From the NCBI GenBank assembly GCA_001298575.1, contig LJCV01000099.1:124001-188000 (forward strand): a DNA stretch of 64,000 bases, read 5' to 3'. The DNA comes from Actinobacteria bacterium OK074. Its GTDB lineage: Bacteria > Actinomycetota > Actinomycetes > Streptomycetales > Streptomycetaceae. This document shows positions 32,561-42,952 of this stretch, piece after piece. The stretch's first letter is position 1; each line of letters opens with the position of its first letter. The notes beneath the pieces are model-generated. The model saw only the letters and a list, made by a program, of their open reading frames with translations. It was not told the origin of the DNA and searched no databases. The position numbers and the translations under genes are program-made.

Positions 32561-33496
32561 GCTCAGAACCGGCACCGCAACTTTCGCCGCATCCTCCACC
32601 AAAGAAATCCCCGCAGCCTCCGTAGCACTCCCCTTGGACAACGCGGCGACCAAGTAATCCTTCCCGCCCACGCTGACCCGCCCAATACTGTTGACATCCC
32701 ACAATCCGGTCGCAGACCGCTGCAACCACCCATTCTTCAAAGCGAATTCAGACCCGCCGGCCGCAGCGGAAACCCCCCACTGCTGATCGGCCTCTATCGT
32801 CCCCATCAACCCCTGGATGTACGTCTGCGAAGCACTACTCAGCTTCGAGTCGTCCCCGAACACCTGCTGAAGCAGAGCGATCTGATCCGCGGCCGTGGTC
32901 TGCGTGAGCCCCCACAACTCCCCGTCCCCACCGGACGTCCCCGTCAGCCCGAACGTCTTGTTCGCCGCGTTCAGCGCGCTCGCCCCGCCGATCTCGTCCC
33001 ACAGCGCGGACGCCGCCGTGTTGTCGCTGTTCTGGATCATCGTCGTGGCGTACGACTTCTCCTGCGCCGTCAACTGCCGGTTGGCGTCCTGGGCCTGGAG
33101 GAGCAGCGTCGCGAGGATGTCGACCTTCACGATGCTCGCCGTGTCGAACGCGGCGTCGCCGTACGTGGCGCTCTCCCCGGAGCCGAGGTCGAGGACCGCC
33201 ACGGACACCTTCTCGCCGCTCTTCACGGTCACCGACTTCATCGCCTTGGCCAGCAGCGCGTCGTAGTCGACGGAGGGCTCCTCCACGGGCTCGACCGACG
33301 CCTCCTGGCTCGGCGAGGCGGAGGCCGACGGCGACGCCGAGGAGGACGCGGTGACACCGCCCCCGTCGGAGTGCGCCTGTGCCTTCACGTACGCGCCCGC
33401 CGCCGTACCGCCGACGACGGCGACGGAGGCGAACGCGGTGTAGAGGAACAGACGGCGCCGGGTGGGGCGGGCGCGACGAGCTCTGTGAGACTCCAT
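32552..33496 (-). CDS. Class A beta-lactamase-fold serine hydrolase, membrane-anchored
   Basis: A 314-residue exported protein. The catalytic SxxK is S121-IVK124, the SDN loop is Ser157-Asp158-Asn159, and the KTG-equivalent is K254-N-G256 (an unusual KNG). The N-terminus has twin arginines (PTRRRLFLYTAF) and one hydrophobic segment, then an Ala/Ser/Pro linker, so it is probably held in the membrane or exported by Tat. Whether it hydrolyses beta-lactams is uncertain, because the omega-loop Glu is not clear and the family includes D,D-peptidase-like members. ATG 33496. Confidence 0.8.
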   Translation of the reverse strand: MESHRARRARPTRRRLFLYTAFASVAVVGGTAAGAYVKAQAHSDGGGVTASSSASPSASASPSQEASVEPVEEPSVDYDALLAKAMKSVTVKSGEKVSVAVLDLGSGESATYGDAAFDTASIVKVDILATLLLQAQDANRQLTAQEKSYATTMIQNSDNTAASALWDEIGGASALNAANKTFGLTGTSGGDGELWGLTQTTAADQIALLQQVFGDDSKLSSASQTYIQGLMGTIEADQQWGVSAAAGGSEFALKNGWLQRSATGLWDVNSIGRVSVGGKDYLVAALSKGSATEAAGISLVEDAAKVAVPVLSAV

Positions 33497-33646
33497 GCCC
33501 GCGATGCTCCGACCGCTGCCTGTGCGATTCGTTAGCCGCGTGTTAGAGACAGGTCAGGGAAATCTGAGAAACCCGTGAATCCCGTCAACAACAGGTTTCC
33601 GGCCCCGCACAACCGCAGCAGCATCCCCCCGATAAGGTCGGTGACC

Positions 33647-34384
33647 GTGGCGAACAAGAACATTCCCGACCCAGGCTTCTCCGCCGACGACGGCTCCGCC
33701 GACCCCCGGCTGAGCGCGGCGCTCGCCGCCTGGGCCGAGGACCGCACGGCACACGGCCCCGTCCTCGCGGCCCTCAAGGGCGCCCGGCTGCTCGTCCCCG
33801 TGGTCGCCGTCCTCGGCGAGGTCGAGGAGGACGAGAGCACCGGACTGCGCCGCGAGAAGACCAGCGACATGGCGGTACCGACCCTGAAGGCCGGCGGCCG
33901 TACCGCGCTGCCCGCCTTCACCTCCACCGACACGCTGGCCCGCTGGGACCCGTCCGCCCGCCCCGTCGCCGTCCCCCTGCACCAGGCGTTGCGGGCGGCG
34001 GCGCACGAGAAGGCGGACACGATCGTGCTGGACCTGGCCGGTCCGGTGCCGTACGAGCTGACCGGCGCCGCGCTGCTCGCGCTCGCCGAGGGGCGCACCA
34101 GCACCGACCCGCTGGCCGACCCCGCGGTCGTCGACGCCGTACGCGCCGCCGTCGCCGCCGAACCCGCCGTGCTCCGCGCCCACCTGGGTCCCGGCCGCGC
34201 GGACGGCACCCTCGCACTCGTCCTGGACCCGGCGGCCGGACGCCCCGAGGCCGCCGCCCGCACGGTCGCCGAACGCCTGGCCGCCGACGAGACGCTCCGG
34301 GCCCGCCTGGTCCAGGGCCTCGACCTGGCCCTGCTGCCCGCGGAGTCGGCACTGCCGGGGAAGCCGTTGTACGTACGGTCCTGA
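33647..34384 (+). CDS. SseB-family protein
   Basis: A 245-residue cytosolic protein of the SseB N-terminal domain family: LSAALAAWAEDRTAHGPVLAALKGARLLVPVVAV, TDSL-like stretches around FTSTDTLARWDPSARP, and VPLHQALRAAAHEKADTIVLDLAGPVPYELTG. The function in Streptomyces is unknown. The GTG at 33647 has AAGG at suitable spacing; a GTG two codons earlier is too close to it. Confidence 0.78.
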   Translation: MANKNIPDPGFSADDGSADPRLSAALAAWAEDRTAHGPVLAALKGARLLVPVVAVLGEVEEDESTGLRREKTSDMAVPTLKAGGRTALPAFTSTDTLARWDPSARPVAVPLHQALRAAAHEKADTIVLDLAGPVPYELTGAALLALAEGRTSTDPLADPAVVDAVRAAVAAEPAVLRAHLGPGRADGTLALVLDPAAGRPEAAARTVAERLAADETLRARLVQGLDLALLPAESALPGKPLYVRS

Positions 34385-34403
34385 GACCGCGGTCCCGGGT
34401 GTG

Positions 34404-34778
34404 CTAGCCGTAGACCGGACCCGTGTACTTCTCGCCCGGCCCCTGACCCGGCTCGTCCGGCACGATCGACGCCTCGCGGAAGGCCAGCTGGAGCGACTTC
34501 AGGCCGTCGCGCAGCGGGGCCGCGTGGAAGGAGCTGATCTCGGTCGCGCTCGCGTCGAGCAGCCCGGCCAGCGCGTGCACCAGCTTGCGGGCCTCGTCGA
34601 GGTCCTTGTACTTGTCGCCGTCCTCATCCTGGGGGGAGAGGCCGAGCTTCACGGCGGCGGCGCTCATCAGGTTGACGGCGACCGTCACGATCACCTCGAC
34701 CGCCGGGACCTCCGCGATGTCGCGGGTCATGGCGTCGAAGTCGGCGGGCGCGGCGGACGCGGGGGAGGTGTCACTCAT
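34404..34778 (-). CDS. DUF1844 family protein
   Basis: A 124-residue conserved actinobacterial protein. The core VEVIVTVAVNLMSAAAVKLGLSP is followed by DLDEARKLVHALAGLLDA, typical of DUF1844. It is widely found beside infC in Streptomyces and transcribed away from it. Function unknown. Start ATG 34778. Confidence 0.82.
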   Translation of the reverse strand: MSDTSPASAAPADFDAMTRDIAEVPAVEVIVTVAVNLMSAAAVKLGLSPQDEDGDKYKDLDEARKLVHALAGLLDASATEISSFHAAPLRDGLKSLQLAFREASIVPDEPGQGPGEKYTGPVYG

Positions 34779-35171
34779 GCCCCACACGATAGGGCCCGGC
34801 GCGTGTCCCCTTGACAGCAGGAAGTGGGGGCGGCAGCGGATTAGCGCCCGCGTCCCCGAGCTGTTAGCCTTAAGAGACGACCGGCCGAACACTGCTGTGC
34901 TCGGCCCACAAGTGGAGGCTCCGATCTCCCACCTGACCGTCCCCCCGGGGCGGCGGGTCACCGGTCAGGCGGCCGCCACCGTTCCGTACGGACGGTGGAG
35001 TCGCCCGATGTGCGCCCCGCGGGTCACCGCGGCGGTGCTCCGGCATTCTCGGAGTCCCGCCTGTGTCCTGTCCGGGGCATTTTTCATGCGCCGTGATGGT
35101 TGGTCTCCCATGTCATCCAGACATACGCGGCTGTCCGCCAGACAGCCGTGTGGTGCTACCGAGGAGGATCC
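34779..35171. other. infC promoter and long mRNA leader
   Basis: A 393-bp gap before infC. TTGACA at 34811-34816 is a candidate -35 element without a clear -10 at the normal distance; a second candidate is the TAGCCT near 34866. The leader of about 300 bases has several GC-rich hairpins, consistent with autoregulation of the infC operon, but no known leader class could be assigned by eye. Confidence 0.45.
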
Positions 35172-35852
35172 ATCAGCACCGAGCCCCGCATCAACGACCG
35201 GATTCGCGTTCCCGAGGTGCGACTTGTCGGTCCCAGCGGCGAGCAGGTGGGCATTGTCCCGCTCGCCAAGGCCCTCGAGCTTGCGCAGGAGTACGACCTC
35301 GACCTGGTCGAGGTGGCGGCGACCGCCCGTCCGCCGGTCTGCAAGCTCATGGACTACGGGAAGTTCAAGTACGAGTCGGCCATGAAGGCCCGTGAGGCGC
35401 GCAAGAACCAGGCGCACACGGTCATCAAGGAGATGAAGCTCCGGCCGAAGATCGACCCGCACGACTATGACACCAAGAAGGGTCACGTCGTCCGGTTCCT
35501 CAAGCAGGGCGACAAGGTCAAGATCACGATCATGTTCCGTGGTCGCGAGCAGTCCCGGCCGGAACTCGGCTACCGGCTGCTCCAGCGGCTCGCCTCGGAC
35601 GTCGAGGACCTCGGGTTCATCGAGTCGAACCCGAAGCAGGACGGCCGAAACATGATCATGGTTCTCGGTCCGCACAAGAAGAAGACCGAGGCGATGGCCG
35701 AGGCCCGTGAGGCCCAGGCGGCTCGCAAGGCGGAGGCGAAGGCCAACCCGGGCAAGTCGCAGAACGCCGCGGAGTCCGACCTCGCCGACGAGGACATCGT
35801 CGACGCGGTCGAGACCGTCGAGGCCCCGGCCGAGGCTCCCGCCGAAGCCTGA
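35172..35852 (+). CDS. infC: Translation initiation factor IF-3, with an ATC start codon
   Basis: A 226-residue IF-3 that binds the 30S subunit and checks start-codon and initiator tRNA. The N-domain is [19 protein letters not shown], the linker region covers [26 protein letters not shown], and the C-domain includes KMKL-like [20 protein letters not shown] and [12 protein letters not shown]. The C-terminus has an acidic alanine-rich tail of about 45 residues, common in actinobacteria. I place the start at ATC 35172, four bases after GAGGAGG (35161-35167). No ATG/GTG/TTG exists between that site and the conserved protein. Rare start codons are a conserved, autoregulatory trait of infC. Automated annotation may use an upstream GTG. 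Confidence 0.9.
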   Translation: MSTEPRINDRIRVPEVRLVGPSGEQVGIVPLAKALELAQEYDLDLVEVAATARPPVCKLMDYGKFKYESAMKAREARKNQAHTVIKEMKLRPKIDPHDYDTKKGHVVRFLKQGDKVKITIMFRGREQSRPELGYRLLQRLASDVEDLGFIESNPKQDGRNMIMVLGPHKKKTEAMAEAREAQAARKAEAKANPGKSQNAAESDLADEDIVDAVETVEAPAEAPAEA

Positions 35853-35960
35853 GTCCCCGGACGCGAGTCCAGGGACACCACCGATACCAGTACGACGTTC
35901 CACCGTGCCCGGTTTCACGACCGGGCACCGGAACGCCACCGACGAGGAGATAACGGCGCT

Positions 35961-36155
35961 ATGCCGAAGAACAAGTCGCACAGCGGTGCCAGCAAGCGCT
36001 TCAAGATCACCGGCTCCGGCAAGGTGCTCCGCGAGCGTGCCGGCAAGCGCCACCTGCTCGAGCACAAGTCGTCCCGCGTGACGCGTCGCCTCACCGGCAA
36101 CGCCGAGATGGCCCCGGGCGACGCCGCGAAGATCAAGAAGCTTCTCGGCAAGTGA
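35961..36155 (+). CDS. rpmI: 50S ribosomal protein L35
   Basis: A 64-residue basic ribosomal protein. It begins [20 protein letters not shown] and ends KKLLGK, standard for L35. GAGGAG precedes the ATG. It lies in the conserved infC-rpmI-rplT order. Confidence 0.97.
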   Translation: MPKNKSHSGASKRFKITGSGKVLRERAGKRHLLEHKSSRVTRRLTGNAEMAPGDAAKIKKLLGK

Positions 36156-36256
36156 CGTCGGCGGCGCTCCACCTGAGCGCCGTACGTCTGGACCGGGACC
36201 CCATCGATTCCGGGCCGTGTGAGTCCAACCACGGCCCCGCTACAAGGAGTTAAAAA

Positions 36257-36640
36257 GTGGCACGCGTCAAGCGGGCAGTCAACGCCCACAAGAAGCGCCG
36301 GGCGATCCTCGAAGCCGCCTCCGGCTACCGCGGTCAGCGTTCGCGCCTGTACCGCAAGGCCAAGGAGCAGGTCACCCACTCGCTGGTCTACAACTACAAC
36401 GACCGCAAGAAGCGCAAGGGTGACTTCCGCCAGCTGTGGATCCAGCGCATCAACGCCGCTGCCCGCGCGAACGGCATCACGTACAACCGCTTCATCCAGG
36501 GTCTGAAGGCCGCGAACATCGAGGTCGACCGCAAGATCCTGGCCGAGCTCGCGGTCAACGACGCGAACGCGTTCGCCGCGCTCGTCGAGGTGGCCCAGAA
36601 GGCGCTGCCGAGCGACGTGAACGCGCCGAAGGCCGCGTGA
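36257..36640 (+). CDS. rplT: 50S ribosomal protein L20
   Basis: A 127-residue 23S rRNA-binding assembly protein. It has the invariant N-terminal [14 protein letters not shown] and [17 protein letters not shown], and the globular part with [20 protein letters not shown] start after AAGGAG. Last gene of the infC operon, followed by a strong terminator. Confidence 0.97.
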   Translation: MARVKRAVNAHKKRRAILEAASGYRGQRSRLYRKAKEQVTHSLVYNYNDRKKRKGDFRQLWIQRINAAARANGITYNRFIQGLKAANIEVDRKILAELAVNDANAFAALVEVAQKALPSDVNAPKAA

Positions 36641-36670
36641 CGCTGCGTCGGCGCTAGCCGGATGCGATAC

Positions 36671-36710
36671 GGACCCGCAGGCCGAGGGCCTGCGGGTCCT
36701 GTTTGTATTG
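36671..36710 (+). terminator. Rho-independent terminator of the infC-rpmI-rplT operon
   Basis: A perfect 13-bp stem (GGACCCGCAGGCC with GGCCTGCGGGTCC, 36671-36699) with a 3-base loop, followed by the T-rich TGTTTGTATT. It lies 30 bp after the rplT stop. Confidence 0.92.
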
Positions 36711-36766
36711 CCGCGGGTCGACACGAGCACCGGCGGGTTTGAGCACGAGTACCGAAGGTGAAGAAC

Positions 36767-37654
36767 ATGCCCCCCGGCACCCCCGACCTGATCTCCCCCC
36801 GCTCCGCCCGCGTCGCCGCCGCCCGGCGGCTGGCCCGGCGGAACTTCCGCGGCAAGGAGGGGCTCTTCCTCGCCGAGGGGCCACAGGCCGTGCGGGAGGC
36901 GGCACTTCACCGCGGCGGTACGCGGAGCGGCATGAGCGGCGGCCCGGGAGGCGGCACGCTCACCGAACTGTTCGCCACGCCTGACGCCGCCGAGCGGTAC
37001 GCCGACATCGTCCAGGAGGCCCGCTCCGCCGGCGTCCGGGTGCACCTCGCCGCCGAGGACGTGATCGCGGACATCTCCACCACCGTCACCCCGCAGGGGC
37101 TCGTCGGGGTCTGCCGGTTCGTCGACACCCCGTTCGACGACATCCTCGCCGCCCGGCCCCGGCTGGTCGCCGTGCTGGCGCACGTCCGTGACCCCGGCAA
37201 CGCCGGCACCGTCCTGCGGTGCGCGGACGCCGCCGGGGCCGACGCCGTCGTCCTCACCGACGCCTCCGTCGACCTGTACAACCCCAAGGCCGTGCGCGCC
37301 TCCGTCGGATCGCTGTTCCATCTGCCCGTCGCCGTCGGCGTCCCCGTCGAGCGGGCCGTGGCCGGGCTGAAGGACATCGGCGTCCGCGTCCTTGCCGCCG
37401 ACGGGGCAGGCGACCGCGACCTCGACGACGAACTCGACCACGGCCGCATGGGCACCCCCACCGCCTGGGTCTTCGGCAACGAGGCGTGGGGGCTGCCCGA
37501 GGAGACCAGGGCCCTCACCGACGCCGTGGTCCGGGTGCCCATCCACGGAAAGGCCGAGAGTCTGAACCTCGCGACCGCCGCCGCCGTATGTCTCTACGCG
37601 TCCGCCCGTGCACAGCGCGCCCCCACAGGGTGCCGCTCTGTCACATGCGGCTAG
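36767..37654 (+). CDS. TrmH/SpoU-family RNA 2'-O-methyltransferase
   Basis: A 295-residue SPOUT methyltransferase using S-adenosylmethionine on rRNA or tRNA. The N-terminal RNA-binding domain contains RRNFRGKEGLFLAEGPQAV. The knot motifs are VRDPGNAGTVLRCADAAGAD, WVFGNEAWGLPEE and ESLNLATAAAVCLYA. ATG 36767 is favoured since GAAGG lies 8 bases upstream; GTG 36758 would be too close. Its neighbourhood next to rplT and pheS is conserved in actinobacteria. The target nucleotide is unknown. Confidence 0.9.
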   Translation: MPPGTPDLISPRSARVAAARRLARRNFRGKEGLFLAEGPQAVREAALHRGGTRSGMSGGPGGGTLTELFATPDAAERYADIVQEARSAGVRVHLAAEDVIADISTTVTPQGLVGVCRFVDTPFDDILAARPRLVAVLAHVRDPGNAGTVLRCADAAGADAVVLTDASVDLYNPKAVRASVGSLFHLPVAVGVPVERAVAGLKDIGVRVLAADGAGDRDLDDELDHGRMGTPTAWVFGNEAWGLPEETRALTDAVVRVPIHGKAESLNLATAAAVCLYASARAQRAPTGCRSVTCG

Positions 37655-37757
37655 TAGGGTGACGGCCCCGGGAGCCCTCCGCCCAGGTCTCGGCTCCGTT
37701 CGAGCGGGGGACCCCAGGCCGAGGATTCCATTGGCCCAAGAGAGGTGGGGAGCGGGG

Positions 37758-38915
37758 ATGAGTGTCGGCACGAGCAGGGCACCGGGGGCGAGCAACCTGC
37801 GGGACGCCCGCGCGTCCCGGCCCGGTGACCTCCCCGCGGGCGACGACCTCGCCGAACTCGGCCTCGGCCCGGACGACCTCCCCGACGGCCTCGTCGTGGC
37901 CGACGAACACGGCCGCGTCGTCGTCTTCAACACCGCCGCCGAACGCATCACCGCCCTGCGCGCCGCCGACGCCCTCGGCCGCCGCCTGGAACAGGTCCTG
38001 CCGTTAGAGGACCTGGAGGGCCGCCGCTGGTGGCAGCTGACCGACCCCTACGGGGGCCTGGCCATCCGCTCCCGCCAGCCCGAGCGCAACCTCCTGCTGC
38101 CCGGCGGCCACGAGGTCCTCGTCTCCGCCCGCTACGTGCGCACGCACCCCACCGGCCCCGTCCGCCGCGTCGTCGTCGCCCTGCGCGACACCGAGGCCCG
38201 CCGCCGCACCGAACGCAGCCACGCCGAACTGATCGCCATCGTGGCCCACGAACTGCGCTCCCCGCTGACCTCCGTGAAGGGCTTCACCGCGACCCTCCTG
38301 GCCAAGTGGGAACGGTTCACCGACGACCAGAAGCGCCTCATGCTGGAGACCGTCGACGCCGACGCCGACCGTGTCACCCGCCTCATCGCCGAACTCCTCG
38401 ACATCTCGCGCATCGACTCCGGCCGGCTCGAAGTGCGCCGCCAGCCCGTCGACATCGGCGCCGCCGTCGGCCGTCACATCCAGGCGTACGTCGCCGCCGG
38501 ACAGCCCGTCGACCGGTTCCTGCTCCGCATCGAACAGCCGCTGCCCGACCTGTGGGCCGACCCGGACAAGGTCGACCAGGTACTCGGCAACCTCCTCGAA
38601 AACGCGGTGCGCCACGGCGAGGGAACCGTCACGATAGACGTCAGGCCCTCGGAGTCCTTCCGCGAAGGCGAGGACGTCTGCACGTCGGTCACCGTGAGCG
38701 ACGAGGGGCCCGGCATCCCGGAGGAGTCCATGAACCGCGTCTTCACCCGCTTCTGGCGGGGCAGCAAGCGCGGCGGCACCGGCCTCGGGCTCTACATCGT
38801 CAAGGGCATCGTCGAGGCCCACGGCGGCACCATCACGGTCGGCCGCGCCCCCGGCGGCGGCGCCGAGTTCCGATTTACGTTGCCCGTGGGGGCACCGGCC
38901 TACCTGGCCTTGTAG
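37758..38915 (+). CDS. PAS-domain sensor histidine kinase with a TTA codon
   Basis: A 385-residue soluble histidine kinase. The PAS domain spans about residues 35-145 (DGLVVADEHGRVVVFNTAAERITA). The phosphoacceptor is His164 in IVAHELRSPLTSVKGF. The catalytic domain has N box LGNLLENAVRHG, G1 SDEGPGIPEES, F box FTRFWRGSKRGG and G2 GTGLGLYIVKGI. No transmembrane segment is present, so the PAS signal would be cytosolic. Codon 83 (38004-38006) is TTA, the leucine codon read by bldA tRNA, so expression may be limited to late growth. No response regulator is adjacent. Start ATG 37758 after a GGGG-rich site. Confidence 0.9.
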   Translation: MSVGTSRAPGASNLRDARASRPGDLPAGDDLAELGLGPDDLPDGLVVADEHGRVVVFNTAAERITALRAADALGRRLEQVLPLEDLEGRRWWQLTDPYGGLAIRSRQPERNLLLPGGHEVLVSARYVRTHPTGPVRRVVVALRDTEARRRTERSHAELIAIVAHELRSPLTSVKGFTATLLAKWERFTDDQKRLMLETVDADADRVTRLIAELLDISRIDSGRLEVRRQPVDIGAAVGRHIQAYVAAGQPVDRFLLRIEQPLPDLWADPDKVDQVLGNLLENAVRHGEGTVTIDVRPSESFREGEDVCTSVTVSDEGPGIPEESMNRVFTRFWRGSKRGGTGLGLYIVKGIVEAHGGTITVGRAPGGGAEFRFTLPVGAPAYLAL

Positions 38916-38924
38916 CCCACGGGC
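38882..38924 (+). terminator. Inverted repeat spanning the kinase stop codon
   Basis: GCCCGTGGG (38882-38890) pairs with CCCACGGGC (38916-38924) around the stop of the histidine kinase; the loop is 25 bases. This could separate kinase transcription from pheST. The remaining 126 bp up to pheS contains a TAGACT -10-like element at 38948-38953; no T-box features were recognised. Confidence 0.4.
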
Positions 38925-39050
38925 GCGTTCGCACACCGCCACCCCGTTAGACTCGGCCTTTGGCACCTTTGTGTCCCGCAAACCAAGACGCACTGTCCAA
39001 GAGCCGGTGACGGGGACCTTCAGCCAGCCCAATCGGAAGCACGGGAAGAG

Positions 39051-40178
39051 ATGTCCGCACCCAATAAGTCGTACGACCCGGTCGAGGTCGAGACGTTGAA
39101 ACCGGAAGAGATCGAGCGCATGCGGGACGAGGCGCTCGCCGCCTTCGCCACCGCGGACTCGCTCGAAGCACTCCAGGAGGCCAAGGTCGCCCACACCGGC
39201 GGCACCTCCCCGCTGGCCCTCGCCAACCGCGAGATCGGCGCCCTGCCACCCCAGGCCAAGGCCGCCGCCGGCAAGCTCGTCGGCATGGCCCGCGGCGCCG
39301 TCAACAAGGCGCTGGCCGCCCGCCAGACGGAGCTGGAGGCCGAGCGGGACGCGCGCGTGCTCGTCGAGGAGGCCGTCGACGTCACGCTGCCGTACGACCG
39401 CGTGCCCGCCGGTGCCCGCCACCCGCTGACCACGTTCATGGAGCGGGTCGCCGACGTCTTCGTCGCCATGGGCTACGAGATCGCCGAGGGCCCCGAGGTC
39501 GAGGCGGAGTGGTTCAACTTCGACGCCCTCAACTTCACGCCCGACCACCCCGCCCGGCAGATGCAGGACACCTTCTTCGTCCAAGGCCCGAAGGGCGCCG
39601 TCGGCGACGAGTCCGGGGTCGTGCTGCGCACCCACACCTCGCCCGTGCAGGCCCGCTCGCTGCTGGACCGGGAGCCGCCGGTCTACATCGTGTGCCCCGG
39701 CCGCGTGTACCGCACCGACGAGCTGGACGCCACGCACACCCCCGTCTTCCACCAGATCGAACTGCTGGCCGTCGACGAGGGCCTGACCATGGCCGACCTC
39801 AAGGGCACCCTCGACCACATGGTCCAGTCCCTGTTCGGCTCGGACATGAAGACCCGGCTGCGCCCGAACTACTTCCCCTTCACCGAGCCGTCCGCCGAGA
39901 TGGACATGCTCTGCTACGTCTGCAAGGGCACCTCCGTCGGCAACCCCGACCGCCCCTGCCGCACCTGCTCCTCCGAGGGCTGGATCGAGCTGGGCGGCTG
40001 CGGCATGGTCAACCCCCGTGTCCTCGTCGCCTGCGGGGTGGACCCGGACAAGTACAGCGGATTCGCCTTCGGGTTCGGCATCGAGCGGATGCTGATGTTC
40101 CGCCACAACGTCGAAGACATGCGAGACATGGTCGAGGGTGACGTCCGGTTCACCCGGCCGTTCGGGATGGAGATCTGA
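39051..40178 (+). CDS. pheS: Phenylalanine-tRNA ligase alpha subunit
   Basis: A 375-residue catalytic subunit of the alpha2-beta2 enzyme that charges tRNA-Phe. It has class II motifs: [41 protein letters not shown] (motif 2) and [22 protein letters not shown] (motif 3). There is an N-terminal coiled-coil arm. The ATG at 39051 lies after GGGAAGAG. The stop TGA shares one base with the pheT start (TGATG), so the subunits are made together. Confidence 0.97.
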   Translation: MSAPNKSYDPVEVETLKPEEIERMRDEALAAFATADSLEALQEAKVAHTGGTSPLALANREIGALPPQAKAAAGKLVGMARGAVNKALAARQTELEAERDARVLVEEAVDVTLPYDRVPAGARHPLTTFMERVADVFVAMGYEIAEGPEVEAEWFNFDALNFTPDHPARQMQDTFFVQGPKGAVGDESGVVLRTHTSPVQARSLLDREPPVYIVCPGRVYRTDELDATHTPVFHQIELLAVDEGLTMADLKGTLDHMVQSLFGSDMKTRLRPNYFPFTEPSAEMDMLCYVCKGTSVGNPDRPCRTCSSEGWIELGGCGMVNPRVLVACGVDPDKYSGFAFGFGIERMLMFRHNVEDMRDMVEGDVRFTRPFGMEI

Positions 40179-42682
40179 TGCGGGTCCCGCTTTCCTGGCT
40201 GCGGGAGTACGTCGACCTCCCCGCCACCGAGACCGGCCGTGACGTACAGGCCAAGCTGGTGTCGGCCGGTCTGGAGGTCGAGACCGTCGAACTGCTCGGC
40301 GCCGACCTCAAGGGGCCGCTCGTCGTCGGCCAGGTGCTGACCATCGAGGAACTGGAGGGCTTCAAGAAGCCCATCCGCTTCTGCACCGTCGACGTCGGCA
40401 CCGCCAACGGCACCGGCGAACCGCAGGAGATCGTCTGCGGCGCCCGCAACTTCGCCGTCGGCGACAAGGTCGTCGTCGTCCTGCCGGGCGCGGTCCTGCC
40501 CGGCAACTTCGCGATTGCCGCCCGCAAGACGTACGGCAAGACCTCGCACGGCATGATCTGCTCCAGCGACGAACTGGGCATGGGCGACGACGGCACCAAG
40601 GGCATCATCGTCCTCACGCCCGAGCACGAGGTCGGCACCGACGCGATCGAGCTGCTCCAGCTCGTCGACGAGGTCCTCGACATCGCCGTCACGCCCGACC
40701 GCGGCTACTGCCTGTCGATGCGCGGCATCGCCCGCGAGACCGCCACCGCCTATGGCCTGCCGCTGCGCGACCCGGCCCTGCTCGACGTGCCGGGCCCGAA
40801 CGCGTTCGGCCACCCGGTCCGGATCTCCGAGCCGCTCGGCTGTGACCGCTTCACCGCCCGTACGGTGACCGGTCTCGACCCCGAGGCCACATCCCCGATC
40901 TGGCTCAGGCGCCGTCTGCAGAAGGCCGGCATGCGCGCGGTCAACCTCTCCGTCGACGTCACCAACTACGTGATGCTCGAACTCGGCCAGCCCCTGCACG
41001 CCTACGACCGCGCCCGCGTCCAGGGCACCATCGGCGTCCGCCGGGCCGAGCAGGGCGAGAAGCTCACCACCCTCGACGGCGTCCAGCGCGTCCTGGACGC
41101 CGAGGACCTCGTCATCACCGACGACCGCGGGGCCATCGGCCTGGCCGGGGTCATGGGCGGCGCCAACACCGAGATCGACGAGACCGACGGCACCACGACG
41201 GAGGTCGTCGTCGAGGCCGCCCACTTCGACGCGCTCTCCATCGCCCGCACCGCCCGCCGGCACAAGCTGGCCTCCGAGGCGTCCAAGCGCTTCGAACGCG
41301 GCGTGGACCCGCAGGCCGCGTCGGCCGCCGCCCAGCGCACGGTCGACCTGCTGGTCCTCCTCGCGGGCGGCACGGCGGACGCCGGTGTCACCGAGGTCAT
41401 CGCCCCGTCGGCACCGCACACCATCACCATCCCGGCCGACCACCCGGACAAGGTCGCGGGCGTCGGCTACGGCCGCGAGACCGTCGTACGCCGTCTCCAG
41501 CAGGTCGGCTGCGACGTGTACGGGCAGGACGAGCTGATCGTCACCGTCCCGTCCTGGCGGCCCGACCTCACCGACCCGAACGACCTGGCCGAAGAGGTCA
41601 TCCGGCTGGAGGGCTACGAGAACCTGCCCTCCACCCTGCCCAAGCCCCCCGCGGGCCGCGGCCTGACCGAACGGCAGCGGCTGCACCGCCGGGTCGGGCG
41701 GGTGCTGGCCGGCGCCGGGTACGTCGAGGCGCCGAACTACCCGTTCATCGGCAGCCAGGTCCTCGACGACCTCGGCATCGACGCGGACGACCCGCGCCGC
41801 ACCGTGGTCACCCTCGTCAACCCGCTCTCCGACGAGGAACCCGCGCTGCGCACGACGCTGCTGCCGGGCCTGCTCGGCGCGCTGCGCCGCAACGACGGGC
41901 GGGGCAGCCACGACCTGGCGCTCTTCGAGACCGGCCCGGTCTTCCGGCCCACCGGCGAGGAGCGCGTCGCGGTCCGGCTGCCCGTCGACCGCCGGCCCAC
42001 CGAGGAGGAACTCGCCGGTCTCGACGCCGCGTTGCCGCGTCAGCCGCGCCGCGTCGCCGTCGTACTCGCCGGTGCCCGCGAACAGGCCGGCTGGTGGGGC
42101 AAGGGGCGTTCGGGCGACTGGGCCGACGCGGTCGAGGCGGCCCGTCTCGTCGCCCGCGAGGCCGGTGTCGAACTGACCGTCCGCGGCGACCAGCACGCGC
42201 CCTGGCACCCGGGCCGGTGCGCCGCGCTGTACGCGGTGGTGGACGGCGCCCAGACGCTCGTCGGCCACGCCGGTGAGCTGCACCCGCGCGTCGTCAAGGC
42301 ACTGCACCTGCCCGAGCGCACCTGCGCGATGGAGGTCGAACTCGACCTGCTGGAGGCGGCGAGCGCGGGCGTCGTGAAGGGGCCGCGGATCTCCACGTTC
42401 CCGGTGGCCACGCAGGACGTCGCGCTGGTCGTGGACCGGTCCGTGCCGCACGCCGACGTGGAAGCCGCGCTGCGCGAGGGGGCCGGTGAACTCCTCGAAT
42501 CCATCCGGCTGTTCGACGTGTACGAGAGTGCGCAGCAGTTGGGGGAGGGGAAGAAGTCGCTGGCGTACGCGCTTCGGTTCCGGGCGGGGGATCGGACGTT
42601 GACCGTGGACGAGGCTTCTGCGGCTCGGGATGCGGCGGTTGCGCTGGCCGGGGAGCGTACGGGGGCTGTGCTGCGGGGCTAG
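40178..42682 (+). CDS. pheT: Phenylalanine-tRNA ligase beta subunit
   Basis: An 834-residue beta subunit. It has an N-terminal [14 protein letters not shown] start, a tRNA-binding domain (EP-rich region around [16 protein letters not shown]), the B3/B4 editing part ([20 protein letters not shown] and [12 protein letters not shown]), B5 DNA-binding-like domain, a B6/B7 class II core, and a C-terminal FDX-ACB domain ([18 protein letters not shown]). Length and order are normal. Codon use in the last 150 bases shifts to GGG/TTG-rich, next to a dispersed repeat. Confidence 0.97.
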   Translation: MRVPLSWLREYVDLPATETGRDVQAKLVSAGLEVETVELLGADLKGPLVVGQVLTIEELEGFKKPIRFCTVDVGTANGTGEPQEIVCGARNFAVGDKVVVVLPGAVLPGNFAIAARKTYGKTSHGMICSSDELGMGDDGTKGIIVLTPEHEVGTDAIELLQLVDEVLDIAVTPDRGYCLSMRGIARETATAYGLPLRDPALLDVPGPNAFGHPVRISEPLGCDRFTARTVTGLDPEATSPIWLRRRLQKAGMRAVNLSVDVTNYVMLELGQPLHAYDRARVQGTIGVRRAEQGEKLTTLDGVQRVLDAEDLVITDDRGAIGLAGVMGGANTEIDETDGTTTEVVVEAAHFDALSIARTARRHKLASEASKRFERGVDPQAASAAAQRTVDLLVLLAGGTADAGVTEVIAPSAPHTITIPADHPDKVAGVGYGRETVVRRLQQVGCDVYGQDELIVTVPSWRPDLTDPNDLAEEVIRLEGYENLPSTLPKPPAGRGLTERQRLHRRVGRVLAGAGYVEAPNYPFIGSQVLDDLGIDADDPRRTVVTLVNPLSDEEPALRTTLLPGLLGALRRNDGRGSHDLALFETGPVFRPTGEERVAVRLPVDRRPTEEELAGLDAALPRQPRRVAVVLAGAREQAGWWGKGRSGDWADAVEAARLVAREAGVELTVRGDQHAPWHPGRCAALYAVVDGAQTLVGHAGELHPRVVKALHLPERTCAMEVELDLLEAASAGVVKGPRISTFPVATQDVALVVDRSVPHADVEAALREGAGELLESIRLFDVYESAQQLGEGKKSLAYALRFRAGDRTLTVDEASAARDAAVALAGERTGAVLRG

Positions 42683-42710
42683 CTTGCCTCAAGGGCGGGG
42701 GACTGTGCGT

Positions 42711-42796
42711 TTGTTGGCGGCTGCGGCGTCGTCGTGGTTGGTCGCGCCCACGCGGCGGAGCCGCAAATGTCACAGTCCCGCGCCCCTTTCGGGCGC
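42711..42796. repeat. Dispersed intergenic repeat, copy 4
   Basis: Shares 26 identical bases with copy 1 (42740-42765) and ends in GCGCCC-ctttc-GGGCGC. It follows pheT and may act as its 3'-end structure. The rest of the 270-bp gap to the phosphatase gene (42683-42952) has no gene. Confidence 0.7.
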
Positions 42797-42952
42797 AGCC
42801 CCGCTGACAGGCACCTCACTCGATCGGGTGAGAACTCCGGGTGATCTGGCCCGAACGGGGCATGCGGTCGACAGAATCGGACCGGCCCGGAGGCGAGAGA
42901 GGGACCCGAGGACCGTTCTGCGCAGTCAGGACTCTCCTGGGGGGCCGTCGGC

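Noticed and set aside
35100..35171. Standard start codons (GTG) upstream of infC
   Set aside because: The residues they would add (e.g. WCYRGGS) are the translation of the ribosome-binding site itself; the IF-3 family begins at STEPRIND.
38916..39050. A T-box or attenuator leader in front of pheS
   Set aside because: No T-box core sequence or phenylalanine-rich leader peptide could be recognised in the 135-bp gap.
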